A stretch of 64,000 nucleotides of DNA, taken from Pseudonocardia sp. CNS-004. GTDB taxonomy: Bacteria > Actinomycetota > Actinomycetes > Mycobacteriales > Pseudonocardiaceae. Below are positions 29,782-38,388 of this stretch, piece by piece. The translations under genes were made by a program, and so were the position numbers. The stretch spans positions 230,405 through 294,404 of the forward strand of contig MKJV01000090.1 in assembly GCA_001942185.1 (NCBI GenBank), written 5' to 3'. Below the pieces are notes generated by a model, which did not search any database, was not told the origin of the DNA, and saw only the letters and a program-made list of their open reading frames with translations. The first letter of the stretch is position 1. Every line of letters starts with the position of its first letter.

Positions 29782-31127
29782 GAGCTGGGGACCGCGTTCA
29801 TGTTGGTGGCGAACTGCTCCGGGGTGATCGACAGCGAGAACAGCTGCTCGATGTTGTTGAGGAGCTGTTCGGCCGGGCCGGGCAGCAGCGCCTGGTCCCA
29901 GGAGTGCACCCACGACGTCGCCTGGGTGGCGGAGTCGTAGACGAACTGCTGGAACGGCGCGTCAGGCCCGGAGAACTTGCTGTCGACGCCCTTGACGATC
30001 GGCACGGCGCCACTGGCGACCCAGCCGTCGACGTCGGCGTCGGAGAGCAGCCCGGTCTTGAAGTACTCCAGGGCGATCGCCTTCTGCTCCTCGCTGGCCT
30101 GGGAGGACAGCGCCACGAACGAGGCCGGGTTGCCCACGCCGGTGCTCGGGTCGCCGGCGCCACCCTCGATGGCCGGGAACGGGATCCAGCCGAGCTTGCC
30201 GCTCGACACGAAGTCGCCGCCCTCCTCCTTCATCGAGCCGTAGGTCCACGCGCCGTGCAGCATCATCGCGGCGCGGCCCTGGTGCATCAGCGCCTGGTCG
30301 GCGTTGGCGTCGGCGGCGATCGACTGGAAGCCGTTGACGAAACCGTTGGCCCGGACGAGGTCCTGCACCTTCGTCAGGCCTGCGATGGCGGCCGGGTGCG
30401 ACCAGGCGTTGGGCTGGCCCGCGGCGATCGCGTCGAAGACCTCGGCGCCGCCCTGGCGGTCGAACAGGAACTCCAGCCACATCATGTTCGTCCAGCGCGA
30501 CTGCCCGGCCAGCGAGAACGGCGCGATGCCGGCGTCGTTGAACACCGGCACGAGCGCCATCAGCTCGTTCCACGTGGTGGGCGGCTGCGCTCCGACCTGC
30601 TCGAACAGCTGCTTGTTGTAGAACATGACGATCGGCGAGACCTGCTCGCAGGGCACCGCGTAGATCTTGCCGTCGATCGTGGCGGCGGGGAACGCGGTGT
30701 CGAACCGCCGCGACCTGACGTCGGGGTTCTGGTCGAACCACGCGGTGAGGTCGTCGACCTGGCCGTTGTTCACGTAGTCGCGCAGGCCACCGCCACCCCA
30801 GGTCCAGATGATCGTGGGCGCCTGGTTCGCGCCGACGGCCGTGCGGATCCGGGTCTTGTACGCGTCGTTCTCGAAGAACGTGGCCGCGAGCTGCCCGTCG
30901 GGGTGCGCGGCGTTGAAGGCGTCGACCGACGCCTTCCGAAGCCCTTCCTGCGGTTGGCCGGTGAGGTACCAGACGCTGGCCTCACCAGCACCTGCCTGGC
31001 CGGGGCCCGTGGTGCCGCACGAGGCCAGCGCGCTCGCACCCAGCGGTGCGGCCATCGCCATGGCCAGGAACGACCGTCGGGAAAACCGGTTCTGCTCCAC
31101 GTCGATCTCCGTTGTGCCGGGCCGCAT
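29778..31127 (-). CDS. Carbohydrate ABC substrate-binding lipoprotein
   Basis: A 449-residue CUT1 binding protein. The N-terminus has a twin-arginine-like SRRSFLAMAMAAPLG and a lipobox ALASCGT. The body has family landmarks (VPCEQVSPIVMFYNKQLFEQ; MMLHGAWTYGSMKEEGGDF). First gene of the operon binding protein, MalF-type, MalG-type, ThuA, Gfo/Idh. Divergent from a LacI regulator, with two operator-like sites between. Confidence 0.9.
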   Translation of the reverse strand: MRPGTTEIDVEQNRFSRRSFLAMAMAAPLGASALASCGTTGPGQAGAGEASVWYLTGQPQEGLRKASVDAFNAAHPDGQLAATFFENDAYKTRIRTAVGANQAPTIIWTWGGGGLRDYVNNGQVDDLTAWFDQNPDVRSRRFDTAFPAATIDGKIYAVPCEQVSPIVMFYNKQLFEQVGAQPPTTWNELMALVPVFNDAGIAPFSLAGQSRWTNMMWLEFLFDRQGGAEVFDAIAAGQPNAWSHPAAIAGLTKVQDLVRANGFVNGFQSIAADANADQALMHQGRAAMMLHGAWTYGSMKEEGGDFVSSGKLGWIPFPAIEGGAGDPSTGVGNPASFVALSSQASEEQKAIALEYFKTGLLSDADVDGWVASGAVPIVKGVDSKFSGPDAPFQQFVYDSATQATSWVHSWDQALLPGPAEQLLNNIEQLFSLSITPEQFATNMNAVPSS

Positions 31128-31169
31128 CGATGCAGCCGCCTGGTTCGCGAGCTGCCCTGCCGACAGCCC

Positions 31170-31185
31170 CGAAAGTTTTCGAAAG
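31170..31185. promoter_or_regulatory. LacI-type operator candidate 1
   Basis: CGAAAGTTTTCGAAAG, an A/T-rich imperfect palindrome in otherwise GC-rich DNA, about 43 bp upstream of the binding-protein gene. A near copy is at 31256. Confidence 0.6.
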
Positions 31186-31255
31186 TCAAAGCGTGACCCG
31201 CACCATATGAGTCCGGGTTCGGACCGTCAAGGACCGATATCAGCCTGATACACGC

Positions 31256-31271
31256 CGAAAAGTTTCGAAAA
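31256..31271. promoter_or_regulatory. LacI-type operator candidate 2
   Basis: CGAAAAGTTTCGAAAA, matching the first site in core (CGAAA-N2-TTTCG) and placed near the LacI gene start; the 86-bp centre spacing would allow looping. Confidence 0.6.
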
Positions 31272-31305
31272 ATGGGCTTCCCCGGACAGCGGTCCAACGG
31301 ATACC

Positions 31306-32393
31306 GTGCCCACATCGCGCACCCAGGCCGAAGGAGGTCCCCTGACCGGATCAGAGGTGTCCACCGGCGGGCGGCAGGCCGGGCGCACCACTCTCGCGAC
31401 GATCGCCGCGTCGGCCGGCGTATCGATCGCCACCGTGTCCAAGGTCGTCAACGGCCGCGACGACGTCGCCGCCGACACCCGGGCACTCGTCGAGGAACTG
31501 CTGCGCGAGCACGGGTACGTCCCGCCCGCCGCCCGCAGGCCGCCGGGCGCGGACCTGACCGTCGAGCTGATCATCCACGGCGGGTTCGGCGCCTACTCCA
31601 CGCAGGTGCTCGAAGGCGTCGTGCACGCAGGCGCGGAGATGGGTGCCTCGATCGTCATCGGCCAGGTCGACGACGACCACCTCCCCGCGGGCTCGCCGAC
31701 GACGTGGGCGCGCCGGCTCGCCAACAGCGGCCGCGCCGGGGTCGTGATCGTCACCGGGGCGCTCACCACCGCACACATCGACGCGCTCGCCCGGACCGGC
31801 TCCCGCTCGTCGTGCTCGACCCGATGAGCCTGCCCCGCATCGAGGTCAGCAGCGTCGGGTCCACGAACTTCGCCGGCGGGCTGGCCGCCACCCAGCACCT
31901 GCTCGCGCTCGGGCACCGGCGCATCGGCTACATCGGGGGGCCACCGGGATCGGGCTGCAACCAGGCCCGCCTGCACGGCTACCGGGCCGCGCTCGAGAAC
32001 GCCCGGATCCCGGCCGATCCCGCGCTCGTACTGGGCGAGCACTTCCGGTACGACGCAGGCCTGCGTGCCGGGTCGCAGATGCTCGACCTCCCCGACCCGC
32101 CCACCGCCATCGTCGGCGGCAGCGACACGATCGCGCTCGGGATCATCGAGGCCGCACGCCTGCGGGGGCTGCGGATCCCGGAAGACCTGTCCGTCACCGG
32201 CTTCGACGACACCGAGCTGGCCCGCATGGCCTCTCCCCCGCTCACCGTCATCCGCCAGCCGCTGCGCGAGATGGGCCGCGTCGCCGTCAAGACCGTGCTG
32301 CAGATGGCGGCGGGCGAGACGCTGGACTCCCACCACGTCGAGCTCGCCACCGAGCTGGTCGTCCGGAGCACGACCGCGCCGCCCAGGCAGTGA
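31306..32393 (+). CDS. LacI-family regulator (one frameshift)
   Basis: About 360 residues: N-terminal HTH (TLATIAASAGVSIATVSKVV) and a periplasmic-binding-protein-like sensor (GHRRIGYIGGPPGSGCNQAR; SVTGFDDTELARMASPPLT). One missing base near 31802 splits the sensor. The start is uncertain: GTG 31306 or GTG 31357; an AAGGAGG lies at 31331 but has no good start codon close behind. Presumed repressor of the divergent sugar operon through the two CGAAA sites. Confidence 0.85.
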
Positions 32394-32418
32394 CCCACCG
32401 GGCAGTGAGCCACGAGGG

Positions 32419-34101
32419 GTGAACCGGACCCGGCCGCCGACCGTGTGTCGGTTCGTGACCGGCACACCATCACGGCCCGTCGCCGGCCGCGCGCTCACCG
32501 CCCTGGCCGTCGCGGTCGTCTTCGGCGCCCTGCTGCTGCCGAACGACATCGACCTCATCACGCCCGGCGCGTTCCTGGGTATCCCGGCCGAGGCGCTGCT
32601 GGCGGCCACGCTCGTGCTCGCGGTCCCCGCGGGGGCCCGGCCGGCCCTGGCCGGCCTGATCGGGGCCGGGCTCGGCGCCGTCACCGTGCTCAAGGTCCTC
32701 GACATGGGGTTCTTCGCCACCCTCAACCGCCCGTTCGACCTGATGTCCGACTGGCGCAACCTCGCCAACGCCGCGATCTTCGTGAAGCAGGCGGCGGGCG
32801 AGGCCGGGGCGATCGGCGCCGGGGTCGCGGCCGCCCTGCTCGCCGTCGCCGTCGTCGCCCTCACGACGTGGGCCGTCGGGCGACTCGTCCGCGTCGTCGT
32901 CGTGCCGCACCGCAGAGCCGCCATCGCCACCATCGCCGTGGCGACGACCGCGTGGACGGTGTGCCTCACGACCGGCGCGCGCCTCGCGCCCGGCGTCGAG
33001 CTGGCCTCCGACAGCACCGCCACGCTCGCCCTGTACCGCGCGCTGGACGTGCGCAGCGACGTGCTCGACCTGCGGCAGTTCGCGACCGAGGTCCCCGTCG
33101 ACCCGTTCCGGAAGACCCCGGACGACCAGCTGCTCACCGGCCTGGAGGGCAAGGACGTCGTGTTCGCGTTCGTCGAGAGCTACGGACGCGTCGCGCTCGA
33201 CGACCCGCGGCTCGGCCCGCCGATCCGCTCCCTGCTCGACGAGGGCACCGCGCAGCTGGAGGACGCCGGGTTCGCGGCACGCAGCGCCTACCTGACCTCA
33301 CCGACCACCGGGGCGGGCAGCTGGCTCGCCCACGCGACGTTCCTGTCCGGTCTGTGGGTGGACAGCCAGCACCGCCACGACGCGCTGGAGCACACCGACC
33401 GCCGGACGCTGATCACCGACTTCGGCCGCGCGGGCTGGCGCACCGTCGGCGTGATGCCCGGCGTGTTCCTCGACTGGCCGGAAGGAGCCTGGTACGGCTA
33501 CGACCGCGTCTACGACTTCTCCCAGCTCGGCTACCGCGGCCCGCGGATGAGCTTCGCGACCATGCCCGACCAGTACACCCTCAAGGCATTCGAGGAACTC
33601 GAGCGCGCACGGACCGACCGCGGCCCGCTGATGGCCGAGATCCCGCTCGTCACGAGCCACGCCCCGTGGACACCGCTCCCGCCCTTCCTCGACTGGGGCC
33701 AGGTCGGTGACGGCTCGGTCTACAACTTCCTCGACGGGCAGACCGAGCAGCCGGAGGCGATCCTGACCCGCGACCCCGCCCGGGTGCGAGAGGACTACGC
33801 CCGCAGCGTCCAGTACTCGCTCACCAGCCTCATCTCCTACGTGCAGACCTACGGCGACGACGACCTGGTGGTCGTGCTGCTGGGCGACCACCAGCCCTCC
33901 CCCGTGGTCACCGGCGCCACAGAGGACCGCGACGTCCCGATCACGGTCGTCGCGAAGGACCCCGCGGTGCTCGACCGGATCGACGGCTGGCGGTGGCAGG
34001 ACGGGCTGCGCCCCGGCCCGCACGCCCCGGTGTGGCGGATGGACGCGTTCCGGCAGGAGTTCCTCACGGCCTTCGGGGACCAGCCCTCCCACCGCCGGTA
34101 G
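32419..34101 (+). CDS. Membrane sulfatase/LTA-synthase-like phosphotransferase
   Basis: About 560 residues from GTG 32419 (GAGGGG just before). Four hydrophobic segments in the first 180 residues (e.g. ALTALAVAVVFGALLLP, AAALLAVAVVALTTWAVG) anchor an extracellular alkaline-phosphatase-fold domain: VVFAFVESYGR at its start, SPTTGAGSWLAHATFLSG (likely nucleophile Thr), and LLGDHQPSPVV (metal ligands). Relatives move glycerol-phosphate or phosphoethanolamine onto envelope polymers. It follows the LacI gene by 25 bp. Confidence 0.8.
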   Translation: MNRTRPPTVCRFVTGTPSRPVAGRALTALAVAVVFGALLLPNDIDLITPGAFLGIPAEALLAATLVLAVPAGARPALAGLIGAGLGAVTVLKVLDMGFFATLNRPFDLMSDWRNLANAAIFVKQAAGEAGAIGAGVAAALLAVAVVALTTWAVGRLVRVVVVPHRRAAIATIAVATTAWTVCLTTGARLAPGVELASDSTATLALYRALDVRSDVLDLRQFATEVPVDPFRKTPDDQLLTGLEGKDVVFAFVESYGRVALDDPRLGPPIRSLLDEGTAQLEDAGFAARSAYLTSPTTGAGSWLAHATFLSGLWVDSQHRHDALEHTDRRTLITDFGRAGWRTVGVMPGVFLDWPEGAWYGYDRVYDFSQLGYRGPRMSFATMPDQYTLKAFEELERARTDRGPLMAEIPLVTSHAPWTPLPPFLDWGQVGDGSVYNFLDGQTEQPEAILTRDPARVREDYARSVQYSLTSLISYVQTYGDDDLVVVLLGDHQPSPVVTGATEDRDVPITVVAKDPAVLDRIDGWRWQDGLRPGPHAPVWRMDAFRQEFLTAFGDQPSHRR

Positions 34102-34749
34102 GCCCGACGCGATCTGGAGCATCCGGTCCCCGCCCCGCCGGAACCGGTAGGGCACCTCCCTGAGCCGCGACCGGTGCCCGAGGTCGTCCAGCTCGGCCCG
34201 CAGGACGTCCAGGAACGCCACCGGCTCCCCGGTCCCCTGCACGACCACCGGGAAGATCCGGACCTCGCGGCGCGCCACGCGGACGAGCTCGGCGAGCGCG
34301 CGGCGGTGCCACTCCTCCCCCAGGTCGGCCCAGGTGAACAGTAGGTGCGAGCACAGCACGAGGTCGACGGCGCCGGTGGCCAGCGGCAGGTCAGGCAGCG
34401 CACCGGCGACGTACCGCTCCGGGCGCAGCTCCAGCTCGGCGAGGAAGAGCTCCGCCGCCGCCCTGCGCATCTCGGCGCGCCGGGCGGTGCTGCCGTACCA
34501 GCCCCATTCGAATCGATCCGCGTTCTGTTCGATCATCCGGTCGCCGTCGTCGAGCGCCGTCCGCACCCGCGCGGCGAGTTCCTCGCGGCCCATGGCGTAG
34601 GCGGGGTCGACGGCCAGGATCTCCCCGCCGATCTCGGCGGCGAAGCTGGAGCCTCCTGCGCAGCAGTCCAGGACGGAGCCGGTCAGGTCGTGGGGGACGA
34701 GGCCGAACATCGCGCGGTACTCCGCGGCCGACCGGGAGGTGACGAGCAC
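34102..34749 (-). CDS. SAM-dependent methyltransferase-like protein (3' end not fixed)
   Basis: About 215 residues of class I methyltransferase fold: SVLDCCAGGSSFAAEIGG is the glycine motif I, EILAVDPAYAMG the acidic strand and VDLVLCSHLLFTWADLGEEW motif IV. The family acts on unknown small molecules. The frame stays open far into the opposite-strand sulfatase gene, to 33298, which is implausible; a one-base gap close to the end would give a stop at 34064. The end given here is approximate. Start ATG 34749. Confidence 0.65.
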
Positions 34750-34841
34750 AGCTCCGTCCTACCGGTCACGTCGGACGTCAGCAAAGCCACTTTCATGGCG
34801 CGCGCGTCACGTACCGGACCGCTCAACGACCGGGCGCAGAT

Positions 34842-34907
34842 CATGATCGTTCCGAGATCACCGTGGCGTCGTCGAGCGGGTGCTGGGGCGCGGCTCGGAT
34901 CGATCAT
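34842..34907. repeat. Palindromic intergenic repeat, family 2 copy B (two motifs)
   Basis: CATGATCGTTCCGAGATCA faces CTCGGATCGATCATG across about 33 bp. The motif is the one repeated four times at 20013-20152. Confidence 0.55.
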
Positions 34908-35146
34908 GCGCCTGGCGGCGTCCGGCCGCCCTCGACCCTGCCGGGCGTCCGCGGAACGCGCCCGGGGTGCTGCTCGGGACGGCACCGTCTCGTGGGCGCG
35001 CCGTGCCCGGCTCGGGCCGCATCGCCGCACGCACCGGACCCGGGCTGTCGCGGTGTCGATCCGGTTCCCGTCGACCCGTCGCCTGCGTCGGTGGCCAGGT
35101 CGAGAGAACAAGATCGGCCCGGCACGACCAGCATGATCCGAACTAG

Positions 35147-35184
35147 CGGGTGTCCATTGCTGTGGTCACAACCATGGACACCCG
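35147..35184. terminator. Inverted repeat, possible terminator of tct operon or operator
   Basis: CGGGTGTCCAT (35147-35157) and ATGGACACCCG (35174-35184) are perfect complements; inside is TGTG-GT-CACA. It lies 60 bp past the TctA stop. No T-run follows. Confidence 0.45.
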
Positions 35185-35243
35185 ATACAGCACCAGCCTC
35201 GCGGCACTCGTCGATGCGGTCGGGCGCACGCTGCCGACGCTCC

Positions 35244-36770
35244 TCAGACGTCCACGCGTTCCCTCGGCGGCGGAGGCGGCACGTCCGCATCCCGCTGCCT
35301 CAGCTTCCCGACCAGCGGGAACAGGAACAACGCCGCGATCACCAGGTACACCACCACCGACAGCGGGGTGGAGACCAGCGTGGTGACGTCGCCGTCGGCG
35401 ATCTGCAGTGCGCGGCGCAGCTGCAGCTCCGCGTCGGGTCCGAGGATCACCCCGATGATCGCCGGGAGCACCGGGAGGCCGTAGCGGCGCATGAGGAACC
35501 CGACGGCACCGATCGCGAGCAGCACCAGCAGGTCGACGGGCTGGCCGCTCACGGCGTAGGCGCCGACGCAGGCGAAGAACAGGATGCCCGCGTAGAGGTA
35601 CGGCCGCGGGATGCGCAGCAGCTTCGCCCACACCGGTGCGAGCGGCAGGTTCAGCACCAGCAGCAGCACGAGTCCGATGAACAGGCTGGCGATGAGCGTC
35701 CAGACCAGGTCCGGCTCGTTCTCGAACAGCAGCGGGCCGGGCTGGATGCCGAACTGCTGGAACGCCGCGAGCATGACGGCGGCGATCGCGGTGGTCGGCA
35801 GGCCGAGCGTGAGCATCGTCGCGAGCGTGCCCGCAGACGACGCGCTGGCCGCCGCCTCCGGGCCCGCCACACCCTCGATGGCGCCCTTGCCGAACTCGTC
35901 GCGACGGCGGGAGAGCCGCCGCTCGGCGACGTACGACATGAACGTCGACATCTCCGCACCACCCGCCGGGATGGAGCCGAACGTGAACCCGATGAACGGG
36001 CCGCGCAGCCACGGCTTCCAGGTGCGGCGCAGGTCGTCGCGCGACAGCCACGGACGGCCGACGGGGATCGGCCGGTCGACGGTGCGGCGCAGGTGCGCGG
36101 CCACCCAGAGCGCCTCGCCCACCGCGAAGAGCCCCACGGCAACGATCACGACGTCGATGCCGTCGGCGAGCTGCGGGATCCCGAACGTCAGGCGGGGTTG
36201 CCCGGACAGCGGGTCGAGCCCGACCAGCCCGATCGTCAGCCCGATCGCGAGCGCCGCGAACCCGCGGACGCGGGAACTGCCCAGCACTCCGGTGACGGCG
36301 ACGAACGCCAGCACCATGATCGCGAAGAAGTCCGGGGCGCCGATGTCGACGGCGACCGAGGCGACGAGCGGGGCGAGCAGCACCAGCCCGATCGCGCCCG
36401 CGATGCCGCCGATGAAGTGCCCGATCGCGGCGGCGGCGAGCGCCTGGGCCCCGCGGCCGGAGCGCGCCATCGGGTTGCCCTCGATCGCCGCCATCACCGA
36501 CGCGCTCTCGCCGGGGGTGTTGAGCAGGATCGACGTGGTCGAGCCGCCGAACATGGCCCCGAAGTAGATGCCGGCGAACAGGATGAACGCGCCCGTCGGG
36601 TCGAACGCGTACGTGACGGGCAGCAGCAGCGCCACCGCCATCGCGGGCCCGATGCCGGGCAGCACGCCGATCGCGGTGCCGAGCAGGACGCCGATCGCCG
36701 AGAACAGCAGGTTGGCCGGCGTCAGCGCGCTCCCGAAGCCCTCGAACAGAAGTGTGAGGTTCTCGAACAC
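35244..36770 (-). CDS. tctA: Tripartite tricarboxylate transporter, large permease TctA
   Basis: A 508-residue membrane protein with about twelve helices. The TctA signature region is visible (GVLPGIGPAMAVALLLPVTY, GAMFGGSTTSILLNTPGESA). Works with TctB and the periplasmic TctC to import citrate-like acids using an ion gradient. The GTG start lies one base after the TctB stop. Third gene of tctCBA. Confidence 0.93.
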   Translation of the reverse strand: MFENLTLLFEGFGSALTPANLLFSAIGVLLGTAIGVLPGIGPAMAVALLLPVTYAFDPTGAFILFAGIYFGAMFGGSTTSILLNTPGESASVMAAIEGNPMARSGRGAQALAAAAIGHFIGGIAGAIGLVLLAPLVASVAVDIGAPDFFAIMVLAFVAVTGVLGSSRVRGFAALAIGLTIGLVGLDPLSGQPRLTFGIPQLADGIDVVIVAVGLFAVGEALWVAAHLRRTVDRPIPVGRPWLSRDDLRRTWKPWLRGPFIGFTFGSIPAGGAEMSTFMSYVAERRLSRRRDEFGKGAIEGVAGPEAAASASSAGTLATMLTLGLPTTAIAAVMLAAFQQFGIQPGPLLFENEPDLVWTLIASLFIGLVLLLVLNLPLAPVWAKLLRIPRPYLYAGILFFACVGAYAVSGQPVDLLVLLAIGAVGFLMRRYGLPVLPAIIGVILGPDAELQLRRALQIADGDVTTLVSTPLSVVVYLVIAALFLFPLVGKLRQRDADVPPPPPRERVDV

Positions 36771-36771
36771 G

Positions 36772-37274
36772 TCAGATCAGCCCCATCAGCGGTCCGCCGG
36801 GCAGGTCCACGCCGAGCAGCGCGTCGAACACGAGCCACGTCGCCAGCGAGACGCCGGCGGCGATGAGGAGGTCGCGCGGGAAGCGCGCGAGCCGAGGGCG
36901 TAGGTGGCACCCCAGAACAGGACCGTCCCGGCGATCGGCCAGCCCAGCAGCGGGATCAGCGCCGCCGTCGCGACGATCACGCCGGCGAGCAGGAGCACCG
37001 TGCGCTTGTCGGCGGGCACGGCGAGGTCGATGTCCTCGCCCGCCTCGGCCTCGCCGTGGCCGCCGCGCAGCACGTCGACGGCCAGCAGCGCGGCGAGCAG
37101 CAGGAGCAGCAGCCCCAGCAGGATCGGCACCGCGTTGGGGCCGAGCGGGTCGGAGGCGTTGCCGGACCGCGGCGCGAGCGTCACATCGGCGAGCACCAGC
37201 AGGCCGATGGCGAGCAGCAGCGCCGCGACGCCCAGCTCGGAGCGCTCCCGCAGCCACGATGTCAGCTCGTTCAC
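36772..37274 (-). CDS. tctB: Tripartite tricarboxylate transporter, small permease TctB (one frameshift)
   Basis: About 168 residues with four predicted helices (AALLLAIGLLVLADVTLAP, VLLLAGVIVATAALIPLLGW), as usual for TctB. The final helix (FPRDLLIAAGVSLATWLVFD) is recovered by one missing base near 36893. GTG start overlaps the TctC stop (GTGA). Confidence 0.88.
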
Positions 37275-38260
37275 GCGACCAGCCCCAGGTTCCGCAGGAC
37301 ACCCGCGACCCGGTCGTTCTCGGAGCGCAGGAACGCCGCGAAGTCGTCGCCGGGCAGGTACGCGTCCTGCCAGCCGTTGCGTTCGAGCGCCTCGGTCCAC
37401 TCCGGCGACTCGCGCAGCGACGTGAACGCGGCCACCAGCTCGGCGCGGCCCTCGTCGGACAGCCCCGGCGGCGCGACGAGGCCGCGCCAGTTGGTGAACT
37501 CCACGTCGACGCCCGCTTCCTTCAGGGTGGGCGCGTCCACACCGGGGACGCGCTGCGGCGCCGTCACCGCGAGGACCCGCAGCTCACCCGCCTCGATCTG
37601 GTCGGCGTACTCCGACAGCCCGGAGACCCCGAACGCCACCTTCCCGCCGAGCACCGCGGCGAGCAGCTCGCCGCCGCCGTCGTAGGAGATGTAGTTGACG
37701 GTGCGCGGGTCGATGCCCATTCCCTCGGCCATCAGCATCGGCGCGAGGTGGTCCGGCCCGCCGGGGCTGGAACCGCCGCCCACCGGCACGGCGCCGGGGT
37801 CGGCCGTCCACCCCGCCCGCAGGTCCTCGAACGTGCGCAGGGGCGAGTCCTTGCCGACGACGACGATCTCGGTTTCCTGGGTGAGCCGCGCGATCGGCGT
37901 GACGTCGGCCAGGGTCGCGGGCGAGTCGTTCGTGTACACCGCGCCGACGACGCCCAGGCCCATCGACATGACGAGCCGGTCGTTGCCGCTCTCGTTGACG
38001 GTGCGGCCGAGCCCGACGGTGCCACCGGCACCCGGCAGGTTGAAGACCTCCACCGCGCCGGTGATCGCGCCGTCCTCCATCGCCTTGGCGGCGGTGCGCG
38101 CCGTGATGTCGTACCCGCCGCCGGGGGCGTTGGGCACCAGGAACCGCAGGCCGCGCATCTGGGTGCCGTCGCCGCCGCCGGTGAGCCCGCCGACCGCCGG
38201 CGGCACCAGCAGCACCGCGGCGACCGCCACGAGCACCGCGACCACGCTTCGGGTCCGCAT
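37271..38260 (-). CDS. tctC: Tripartite tricarboxylate transporter, binding protein TctC
   Basis: A 329-residue secreted binding protein of the BugT/TctC type: signal peptide (VVAVLVAVAAVLLVPPAVGG, no lipobox Cys), LRFLVPNAPGGGYDITART at the start of the mature domain and LGGKVAFGVSGLSEYADQIE. ATG 38260 has a GAGAGGGGGG ribosome site; the ORF could extend upstream, but that part is low-complexity. Divergent from the CitA-like kinase. Confidence 0.92.
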   Translation of the reverse strand: MRTRSVVAVLVAVAAVLLVPPAVGGLTGGGDGTQMRGLRFLVPNAPGGGYDITARTAAKAMEDGAITGAVEVFNLPGAGGTVGLGRTVNESGNDRLVMSMGLGVVGAVYTNDSPATLADVTPIARLTQETEIVVVGKDSPLRTFEDLRAGWTADPGAVPVGGGSSPGGPDHLAPMLMAEGMGIDPRTVNYISYDGGGELLAAVLGGKVAFGVSGLSEYADQIEAGELRVLAVTAPQRVPGVDAPTLKEAGVDVEFTNWRGLVAPPGLSDEGRAELVAAFTSLRESPEWTEALERNGWQDAYLPGDDFAAFLRSENDRVAGVLRNLGLVA

Positions 38261-38341
38261 CTGCCCCCCTCTCCGTCGAGGAACCTCGTGGCGCACATCG
38301 TGGGCGGCGCCGACGCCGCTGTCTGCCTTGCTCGCACATCG

Positions 38342-38359
38342 GTCGTTGTGGTCGTTGTG
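38342..38359. promoter_or_regulatory. Direct repeat GTCGTTGTG x2 in the tctC/citA-like intergenic region
   Basis: Two abutting copies of GTCGTTGTG, followed by a third partial GTC, in the 128 bp between the divergent tctC and kinase genes. A plausible binding site for the adjacent CitB-like response regulator. Confidence 0.4.
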
Positions 38360-38388
38360 GTCATGAACGGCCGTGAGACCCTCCGTCC

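Larger units (their letters stand above)
34750..35243. other. 494-bp intergenic region
   Basis: Between the methyltransferase start and the end of the TctA gene (same strand). It holds a half-length copy of repeat family 2 (34842-34907) and an inverted repeat at 35147-35184. Small overlapping frames exist, but none has a family signature. Confidence 0.6.
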
